Positions 5,939-10,724 of a stretch of DNA of 10,724 nt are shown here, piece after piece. The position numbers and the translations under genes were made by a program. Under the pieces are notes generated by a model. That model was given only the letters and a program-made list of their open reading frames with translations, made no database searches and had not been told where the DNA came from. The DNA is taken from assembly GCA_013041835.1 (NCBI GenBank), contig JABDRH010000311.1:1-10724 (forward strand), given 5' to 3'. The stretch is from Desulfatitalea sp. (lineage in GTDB: Bacteria; Desulfobacterota; Desulfobacteria; Desulfobacterales; Desulfosarcinaceae). Each line of letters starts with the position of its first letter. The stretch's first letter is position 1.

Positions 5939-8275
5939 ATGCCTGATAACGAATACATCCGAATTCTACTGGTGGAAGACGATCGCGGCGATGCCCGCTT
6001 TGTCTGTGAACAGCTCGGCAAGGGACAAGCGGACCGGTATCGAATCACGCATACCGACAGCCTCTCTTTTGCCGTGCTGCAACTCAAGGCGCAACCCTTC
6101 GATATCGTGCTGCTCGATCTTTCCCTGCCGGACAGTCACGGCATCGATACGATCGAAGAGATCCACCAGTGTGCGCCGGAGGTACCTATCATCGTCCTGT
6201 CCGGCGCCAGCGACGAGGCCACGGCCGCCGTGCAAAAAGGCGCTCAAGACTACCTGATCAAGGGCGAAGCGCCGGCCGGCGTTCTGGCGCGGGCCATCGA
6301 GTACGCCATTTACCGCAAGCAGTCGGAATTGAAATTGACCCATACCATCGAGGCCCTGCAGGAGGCCAACCAGCAGATTCTCACGCAACAAAAATCAGTC
6401 ATCGAAGAGGAACGTTTGAAAGTGTTGCTGCAGATGGCCGGCGCCACTTCCCATGAGCTGAACCAGCCGATCATGACCCTGCTGGGCACCATCGAGATCA
6501 TGCGCATGGAAGCGCCGGTTCCGGAAGGGTGGTCCAAACATATGGACCGGATCGAAAACGCCGGACGTCGTATCGCCGATATCGTCAAGAAGATGAGCAC
6601 CATCCGCAGCGTGGACTACAAGCCCTATCCCGGCGGCCAGAGCATCATCAACCTGGATCAGATCATCCGCGTGCTGGCCGTGGAAGATACAGACGCGGAT
6701 TTCGAGCAGTTTAAAGCCCATATGGCATACCAAAAGCGGATTGAGATGTCTCGTGCCGCCAGCATGGCCGAGGCAAGAAAGCAATTACAGGAGAATCAAT
6801 TCGACCTCGTGTTTCTGGATTACCTCTTGCCGGACGGCAAAGGGCTGAACCTGCTCACCTGGATGGAAAAAGAAAAGGTGGAGGTGCCGGTCATCGCCAT
6901 TACGGGCCACGGTGATGAAATCGTCGCCTCCCAGATGATCAAGGCCGGCGCCTTTGACTACCTGCCCAAGGCCAACATCACCCACGAAACCTTGTCACGC
7001 TGTATTTTTAATGTTCTAGAGAAGTTTCAGCTCAAACAGGAGGTGGCTCTGGCCACCCAGAAAGTGGTGCAGATGGCCACGCGTGATCCGCTCACCGGGC
7101 TGTTCAACCGCAACTTCATGAATGATACGCTCAAAACCGAATTCGAGCGCGCCAAGCGGCACGATAACGACCTGTCCTGCCTGCTGATCGATTTGGACTA
7201 CTTCAAGGAGGTCAACGATACTTTCGGGCATCATTTCGGAGACTTGGTGTTGGAGCGGGTGGCCCAAAGCCTGGAGGACAATATCCGAAAAACCGATTTC
7301 GCCTTTCGCTACGGTGGTGAAGAGTTTGTCGTGTTGTTGCCCCAGACCGATATTACCGGTGCGAATAAGATCGGCGAGAAGCTAAGAGCATTGTTCGAAA
7401 CGCTGAAAACCGAAGACGGGGCGTCAAAAACCACCGTCACGGTCAGTGTGGGCGTCGCATCCTTGGGTCATTCCAACTGCTCGGACGGCAAGGATCTGCT
7501 GGCATACGCCGACAAGGCGCTCTACCAGGCCAAGGCCCGGGGCAGGAACCGGGTCGAGGTGCACAGCCAGGACGTCTCCCAGGTCAACAGCGCCAAGCGG
7601 TTCAAGTATATCAAGGAGCGTCTGGAGGTTCTGGTGGAAAAGACCAAAAAGGCTTCCGTGGAGGCGTTGGAGCTCGTGGCCCGCGATATGGGCGGCATCC
7701 GATTCAAGGAACATAACCAGCGCGTGGTACAATTCATAGAGCTGCTTGGCGCCCGGATGAAATTCCAGCCAAAGGTCATCCGAACGCTGCAGCGGGCGGC
7801 CATATTCCACGACTTCACCAAAGTGCTGCTGGGTGACTTTCAGGATAAAGCGCGCCTGGACCCGAAAGAGACGCAGGGAATCAAGGACCATCCCTATACC
7901 ATGACCCATCTCATGGAGCCGTTCGATTTTTTCTCCGACGAGCGTGCCGTGCTGTTGTGGCACCATGAAAATTGGGACGGCAGCGGCTATCCCGAAGGGC
8001 TCAAGGCTGATGACATACCGCTGGGCGCCCGCCTTTTGGCCGTGGTGGATGCCCTGGTGGCCATGACCTCACAACGGCCACACCGGGAAATGAGCACCGA
8101 TGCCCAGGCAATGCAAGAGTTGGTGGAAAACGCCGGCATACAGTTTGATCCCGGCATCGTTCAGCGGCTGCTGGAAGTGACCATCGAAGAAAAGCTCCTG
8201 GATGTACCCGACCAAATGGTCTTGCAGGCCATCGGACAGCTCAAACGAAAAGGGTCGAAACCTCATGCCGACTGA
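5939..8275 (+). CDS. REC-DHp-REC-GGDEF-HD-GYP multidomain cyclic di-GMP enzyme
   Basis: A 778-residue soluble protein. Receiver 1 (about 6-125): D14/D15, phospho-acceptor D60, S88, K108. A coiled coil (128-160) leads into a histidine dimerisation/phospho-acceptor hairpin (about 158-225) with H172 in SHELNQPIMTLLG, but no ATP-binding domain follows: linker YKPYPGGQSIINLDQ runs straight into receiver 2 (about 243-360: E249/D250, D294, T322, K344). GGDEF domain (about 380-540): DPLTGLFNR, IDLDYFKEVND, intact GGEEF at 459-463, RxxD I-site RKTD at 450-453. HD-GYP-like domain (about 575-760): H592, H624-D625, H651, H675-H676, DGSGYPEGL and D704 are kept. Two positions deviate: HDFTK instead of HDIGK, and Val707 in the usual second Asp of DxxDAxT. 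The protein could both make and break cyclic di-GMP under two receiver inputs. It lies in the same transcript as the kinase and Rcp1-type regulator and overlaps the HDOD gene by 11 bases. Whether both catalytic domains work is not decided by sequence. Confidence 0.93.
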   Translation: MPDNEYIRILLVEDDRGDARFVCEQLGKGQADRYRITHTDSLSFAVLQLKAQPFDIVLLDLSLPDSHGIDTIEEIHQCAPEVPIIVLSGASDEATAAVQKGAQDYLIKGEAPAGVLARAIEYAIYRKQSELKLTHTIEALQEANQQILTQQKSVIEEERLKVLLQMAGATSHELNQPIMTLLGTIEIMRMEAPVPEGWSKHMDRIENAGRRIADIVKKMSTIRSVDYKPYPGGQSIINLDQIIRVLAVEDTDADFEQFKAHMAYQKRIEMSRAASMAEARKQLQENQFDLVFLDYLLPDGKGLNLLTWMEKEKVEVPVIAITGHGDEIVASQMIKAGAFDYLPKANITHETLSRCIFNVLEKFQLKQEVALATQKVVQMATRDPLTGLFNRNFMNDTLKTEFERAKRHDNDLSCLLIDLDYFKEVNDTFGHHFGDLVLERVAQSLEDNIRKTDFAFRYGGEEFVVLLPQTDITGANKIGEKLRALFETLKTEDGASKTTVTVSVGVASLGHSNCSDGKDLLAYADKALYQAKARGRNRVEVHSQDVSQVNSAKRFKYIKERLEVLVEKTKKASVEALELVARDMGGIRFKEHNQRVVQFIELLGARMKFQPKVIRTLQRAAIFHDFTKVLLGDFQDKARLDPKETQGIKDHPYTMTHLMEPFDFFSDERAVLLWHHENWDGSGYPEGLKADDIPLGARLLAVVDALVAMTSQRPHREMSTDAQAMQELVENAGIQFDPGIVQRLLEVTIEEKLLDVPDQMVLQAIGQLKRKGSKPHAD

Positions 8276-9146
8276 CCGCGCCATACGCATCACCGCGGCC
8301 ATCGATGCGATTCCCAGTTTGCCGGCCATCGTCGCCCGCGTACTGGAGGTCACGGACAATCCCGAAAGCACCGCCGATGAGCTGCTTGAAGTGCTTGTCG
8401 CCGATCCGGCCTATACTGCCAAAATCCTCAAGTTGGCCAATTCGGCTTTTTACAGTCGGGTGCGTGAAATCGCCACGGTGAAACAAGCGGTCGTGGTTCT
8501 CGGCTACGAAGAGATCCGCAATATGGTGGTCGCTACGGCGGTCTTCAACAATTTTCAGAAAATCAAAAAGGTTCCGGGATTTGATGCCATGGGCTTTTGG
8601 CGTCATGCGTTCCTGACCGGCCTGGCGGCCCGAATGCTGGCGGTGTCTTTGAAAAAGAACACCGGGCAGTTATTCGTGGCCGGTTTGATTCATGACATCG
8701 GTAAACTGGTGATTTTGATGGCCCTGCCCGACGAGTATGCCAAAATCCTCAAGATGACCGGCAATCGGGGTTTGGAGAATCTTGACGCGGAAACCCACCT
8801 GTTGGGCGTGACTCACGCCGAGACGGGCATGCGCCTGTTCAGCCGTTGGATGTACCCGGACCTGCTGTTGCGCACCACAGGCTCACATCACCAGCCTCAC
8901 TTGGCCTCTCAGAACCGTGCCGCCATACTGGTGGTGCACCTGGCCGACTACCTGGCGCACATCGCGGTAGAGACCCGCGGCGGCGGCGACATTGTCTTTC
9001 CCGAAGGATGCTTTGCTCAGGAAACCGTCTCAGCCGCCCGAACCTTCGGTATTCCCTGGAACGGTGAAGCAATCAAAATCCTGGCCGACCAGCTCAACAT
9101 CCTCATGGATGATCAAGCCGGGGTGCTGGCGATGTTTCTGTCCTAA
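8265..9146 (+). CDS. HDOD domain signalling protein
   Basis: A 293-residue soluble protein formed almost entirely by an HDOD domain. It has the family opening IPSLPAIVARVLEV (16-29), LVADPAYTAKILKLANSAFY (about 44-63), VKQAVVVLGYEEIRNMVVA (72-90), H114, the HD motif LIHDIGKL with H143-D144-K147, H184 and SHHQPH at 207-212 with D228 downstream. Unlike many HDOD proteins, the HD residues are intact, so metal binding is possible, but HDOD domains have no proven general enzyme activity and are usually regulatory, often near cyclic di-GMP or two-component genes, as here. ATG 8265 was chosen because the protein then begins just before the domain; AAAGGG at 8248-8253 is a weak ribosome site and the 11-base overlap with the upstream gene supports coupling. 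The TAA stop lies inside the left CCTAAGGG copy that bounds the palindromic element. Confidence 0.93.
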   Translation: MPTDRAIRITAAIDAIPSLPAIVARVLEVTDNPESTADELLEVLVADPAYTAKILKLANSAFYSRVREIATVKQAVVVLGYEEIRNMVVATAVFNNFQKIKKVPGFDAMGFWRHAFLTGLAARMLAVSLKKNTGQLFVAGLIHDIGKLVILMALPDEYAKILKMTGNRGLENLDAETHLLGVTHAETGMRLFSRWMYPDLLLRTTGSHHQPHLASQNRAAILVVHLADYLAHIAVETRGGGDIVFPEGCFAQETVSAARTFGIPWNGEAIKILADQLNILMDDQAGVLAMFLS

Positions 9147-9149
9147 GGG
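9142..9149. repeat. Left CCTAAGGG copy, possible target-site duplication
   Basis: CCTAAGGG here recurs in the same orientation at 9302-9309, directly outside the arms of the palindrome. It contains the TAA stop of the HDOD gene. Being in direct rather than inverted orientation (A at the fourth position of both copies), it is the pattern expected of a 7-8 bp duplication, but the near-palindromic character of the octamer weakens the argument. Confidence 0.45.
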
Positions 9150-9204
9150 TTCACGCAAAAATAAATTTACATTTTTAGGTGTTGAGGCGCTCATCCGGCA
9201 AGAC

Positions 9205-9243
9205 ACAAAAATTAAAGAATATCGAGATATTCTGTATTTTTGT
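9205..9243. terminator. Possible bidirectional terminator at the core of the palindrome
   Basis: The central hairpin (AGAATATC/GATATTCT, extended by ACAAAAAT/ATTTTTGT) ends in TTTTT on each strand, and lies between the converging HDOD and glycosyltransferase genes, where terminators for both are needed. The stem is AT-rich and the loop very tight, so it is not a classical strong terminator. Confidence 0.35.
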
Positions 9244-9301
9244 AACGCAGCCGGGTGAGATGGATCGGCGCATGAAAATGTGAAGTTATTTTTGCGCGAG
9301 C

Positions 9302-9309
9302 CCTAAGGG
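9302..9309. repeat. Right CCTAAGGG copy, possible target-site duplication
   Basis: Direct copy of 9142-9149. Read on the minus strand it supplies the TAG stop of the glycosyltransferase gene (9303-9305). If it is a duplication, the two convergent genes originally had overlapping stop codons. Confidence 0.45.
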
Positions 9310-10295
9310 CATCTATGATTATTTTTGACGATAAAGAACTGTATGCGATTAAGAATCTTGTGTTGGATGTAAAGAAACTTTTTCCTGTTGACAAAGGTAG
9401 ACACTATAATCGTTAAATATCTGATACTCAGTCCTAAAATCACGATTGGGGCAACCCATTTAACCAGCTTGTTTGAATGTTTCATAAAGTATTTATAGCT
9501 ACTGTGATGAAAATGACCAATGGATTGAATCGGCGCCGTGTCGCTGCTTTTCCCCACAAAATGTGTGGCTATAGCTTTTGTATAATAAACCGTTTTCCAA
9601 CCAGCATCATTCATCCTTTTGCATAAATCAGCATCTTCCCAATATAAAAAATAGTCTTCGTCAAACCCTTTTATTTCTTCTATAGCTTTTCTTCGGATAA
9701 ACATGCATGCGCCAGACACCCAGTCTACTTCGTATGCATGAAAACCGGTATCATTAAAACAAAAAAACTCTCTTTTAGTTATCGGATTGCCTGGAAACAA
9801 CCTTGTTAACAGCGACTTTCTGCCGAACATCGTTGTACAAAGGGATGGGTACCGGCGTGCTGACCCTTGAATGCTGCCATCTTCTTCGAGTATTTTCGGC
9901 CCGATTATACCTATGGACCGATTATGCTCTAGATATTCGATGACGCAACCAATAGGTCCACCCGAAATGAAAGTGTCCGGATTCAATATGAGGACATACG
10001 GAGAAGAACATGTTTCAAGTGCAAGATTGATGGCCCTGGAATAGCCTATATTGCTTGAATTCAAAATGAGGTTGGTTCCAGGATGAAAATCTAGAATTCT
10101 TTCTGGTGCGTCAGCAGAGGCGTTATCAAAAACCACTATCTTGAAAGGGACATCTTTTGAAATGCGTTTGATGGCACTGATTGACTGAATGGCATAATCG
10201 GTGCTGTTAAAATTAACTATGATTACGTCGACAACTTTCAATATCTTATCCAATGACACATTGCTCCAAGACTCGCGCATTTTAGGCATGTACAT
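9303..10295 (-). CDS. Family 2 glycosyltransferase (WbbL/rhamnosyltransferase-like)
   Basis: A 330-residue glycosyltransferase with a GT-A fold, predicted to transfer a sugar from a nucleotide-sugar donor to a growing surface polysaccharide at the cytoplasmic face of the membrane. Motifs: DVIIVNFNSTDYA (23-35), VVFDNAS (54-60), NIGYSRAIN (82-90), the DxD-like LNPDT (104-108), DWVSGACMFIRRKA (191-204) and GFDEDYFLYWEDADLCKRM (210-228), the last typical of the rhamnosyltransferase-like branch. Residues about 281-302 form a single hydrophobic, probably membrane-associated segment. Length is normal. The start is the first ATG of several close together (10295, 10289, 10280); none has a strong ribosome site, so the exact start is uncertain. 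The gene is convergent with the signalling cluster, visibly AT-rich compared with it, and stands alone with no other polysaccharide gene in view; horizontal acquisition is likely. The donor and acceptor cannot be told. Confidence 0.9.
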   Translation of the reverse strand: MYMPKMRESWSNVSLDKILKVVDVIIVNFNSTDYAIQSISAIKRISKDVPFKIVVFDNASADAPERILDFHPGTNLILNSSNIGYSRAINLALETCSSPYVLILNPDTFISGGPIGCVIEYLEHNRSIGIIGPKILEEDGSIQGSARRYPSLCTTMFGRKSLLTRLFPGNPITKREFFCFNDTGFHAYEVDWVSGACMFIRRKAIEEIKGFDEDYFLYWEDADLCKRMNDAGWKTVYYTKAIATHFVGKSSDTAPIQSIGHFHHSSYKYFMKHSNKLVKWVAPIVILGLSIRYLTIIVSTFVNRKKFLYIQHKILNRIQFFIVKNNHRCP

Positions 10296-10299
10296 CCAT

Positions 10300-10317
10300 C
10301 TTAGGGTCTCGGCGCAA
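10300..10317 (+). repeat. Sequence resembling the end of the 9142-9308 element
   Basis: CTTAGGGTCTCGGCGCAA matches the minus-strand reading of 9307-9292 (CTTAGGGCTCGCGCAA) at all 16 bases if two single-base insertions are allowed. It lies just upstream of the glycosyltransferase start, so that gene would be flanked by inverted element ends. The similarity stops after these bases, so chance is possible. Confidence 0.3.
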
Positions 10318-10374
10318 TCGAGTTTAATTGTTTATAACGCCCAATCAATATCATCGAATTCGAATCTTGAAAAC

Positions 10375-10403
10375 TGCACTTTAGGACAGGGGGGGTATAT
10401 AAT
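10375..10403 (+). promoter_or_regulatory. Candidate promoter for the ROK kinase gene, with G7 tract in the spacer
   Basis: A perfect TATAAT (10398-10403) sits in an AT-rich block (TATATAATTTATAT, 10396-10409). Seventeen bases upstream is TGCACT (10375-10380), a poor -35 match. A run of seven G (10389-10395) lies in the spacer, directly against the -10 region. Transcription would start near 10410, leaving a leader of about 120 bases before the ATG at 10531. Confidence 0.35.
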
Positions 10404-10415
10404 TTATATGACAGA

Positions 10416-10484
10416 GCCCTTGAACCGGTTTCACGGGGTTTCCAAAGGGGCCAATGACTGTACACTTGCTGGAAAGCCGGTTCA
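10416..10484 (+). repeat. Stem-loop-prone leader before the ROK kinase gene
   Basis: TGAACCGG (10421-10428) pairs with CCGGTTCA (10477-10484), extendable inward through TTTC/GAAA (10429-10432 with 10472-10475) with one bulged base. A competing pairing joins GCCC (10416-10419) to GGGC (10448-10451), extended by TG/CA. Two exclusive stems in a leader could form a switch or simply be chance; no known riboswitch class was recognised. Confidence 0.3.
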
Positions 10485-10530
10485 TATGTATCGTTACGCT
10501 TTAAGGTGACCCACAAAGGCAAGGATTAAA

Positions 10531-10724
10531 ATGGTAAATTCACCTATCCGGCATAGCATGGTTCAATCGCACGCCTTCGCCGAATCGCTGCGTATCGGCA
10601 TTGATCTGGGCGGCACCAAAATCGAGTCTGTGCTGCTGTCACCCGATGGCCGCACGCTGCATCGGCACCGCAGGCCCACGCCCCGACAGGCGGACCCGGT
10701 TGCAGAGTATGCGGCCATTTGCGA
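10531..10724 (+). CDS. ROK-family sugar kinase, N-terminal part
   Basis: The first 64 codons of a ROK (repressor, ORF, kinase) family protein; the gene runs off the right edge. The N-terminus has the glycine-rich ATP phosphate-binding motif [17 protein letters not shown] (about residues 20-36) with D25, the family's first strand-turn-strand, followed by [15 protein letters not shown], the usual beta-hairpin. A helix-turn-helix extension before the motif is absent (only ~20 residues precede it), so this is a kinase-type rather than a repressor-type member, such as a glucokinase, fructokinase or N-acetylhexosamine kinase; the substrate cannot be told from this part. AAGGA at 10521-10525, five bases before the ATG, supports the start; a second in-frame ATG at 10558 has no such site. 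The coding style returns to the GC-rich pattern of the signalling cluster, unlike the glycosyltransferase gene between them. Confidence 0.9.
   Translation, partial: MVNSPIRHSMVQSHAFAESLRIGIDLGGTKIESVLLSPDGRTLHRHRRPTPRQADPVAEYAAIC

Larger units (their letters stand above)
9142..9308. repeat. Nested imperfect palindrome (~167 bp), MITE-like
   Basis: The segment folds back on itself around 9224-9225. Outer arms 9142-9175 and 9275-9308 match as inverted repeats at 29 of 34 positions, including an exact CGCAAAAATAA/TTATTTTTGCG core. Middle arms are CTCATCCGGC (9190-9199) and GCCGGGTGAG (9250-9259), one G-U type difference. Inner arms are ACAAAAAT (9205-9212) and ATTTTTGT (9236-9243), then AGAATATC (9216-9223) and GATATTCT (9226-9233) around a GA centre. 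No open frame of note lies inside. Such nested symmetry between two convergent genes fits a short non-autonomous inverted-repeat element; a dedicated bidirectional terminator or a long structured RNA are alternatives. No transposase is nearby, so mobility is inferred. Confidence 0.8.

Noticed and set aside
7424..7966. Minus-strand open frame of 180 codons opposite the GGDEF/HD-GYP region
   Set aside because: Antisense to conserved catalytic sequence; no independent support.
9142..9308. CRISPR array or attachment site reading of the repeat region
   Set aside because: There are only inverted arms and one pair of direct octamers, no regularly spaced direct repeats, no cas genes, no integrase and no tRNA.
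10354..10363. Perfect 10-bp palindrome TCGAATTCGA as an operator
   Set aside because: A single short palindrome in AT-rich DNA, with no known regulator match and no second copy near; could easily be chance.
10201..10522. Open frames on both strands (10201-10509 plus, 10301-10522 minus) around the glycosyltransferase start and the intergenic region
   Set aside because: No family resemblance, mostly overlapping the glycosyltransferase gene or the promoter-like region, and no convincing ribosome site; treated as chance frames.

Overview
The window reads like part of a Gram-negative, moderately GC-rich chromosome. The domain styles (many receiver, GGDEF, HD-GYP and HDOD modules, a LivK-type binding protein, and phosphotransfer-like tails) suggest a Desulfobacterota-type bacterium, such as a Desulfosarcina-like sulfate reducer. 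That placement is inferred from family flavour only; no marker gene is present.

Bases 1-9146 hold a tight co-directional (+) signalling cluster. It opens with the last codons of an upstream gene and then has seven genes: (1) a receiver-GGDEF diguanylate cyclase; (2) a GAF-like protein with an HPt-like domain that has lost its histidine; (3) a LivK-type periplasmic binding (lipo)protein; (4) a membrane histidine kinase with a periplasmic Cache-like sensor and a phytochrome-type kinase core; (5) an Rcp1-type single-domain response regulator; (6) a five-module protein, receiver - histidine dimerisation hairpin without ATPase - receiver - GGDEF - HD-GYP; (7) an HDOD protein. Genes overlap or lie 0-10 bp apart except for a 73-bp gap before the binding protein, so there may be one operon or two (the second starting near 2360). 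A plausible scheme is: periplasmic ligand -> binding protein and kinase -> Rcp1-type regulator and/or the receivers of the five-module protein -> change in cyclic di-GMP. Only the domain content and gene order are seen; the wiring is inferred.

Bases 9142-9308 form a nested imperfect palindrome of about 167 bp between the HDOD gene and a convergent gene. It is bounded by direct copies of CCTAAGGG that hold the stop codons of both genes. It looks like a small non-autonomous inverted-repeat (MITE-like) insertion and/or a bidirectional terminator.

Bases 9303-10295 (- strand) encode a family 2 (WbbL/rhamnosyltransferase-like) glycosyltransferase. It is clearly more AT-rich than its neighbours, as expected of a mobile surface-polysaccharide gene. 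Bases 10296-10530 are intergenic, AT-rich, and hold a G7 tract next to a TATAAT box and a stem-loop-prone leader. The window ends inside the start of a ROK-family sugar kinase gene (10531 onward, +). No tRNA, rRNA, CRISPR array, transposase or phage gene was seen.
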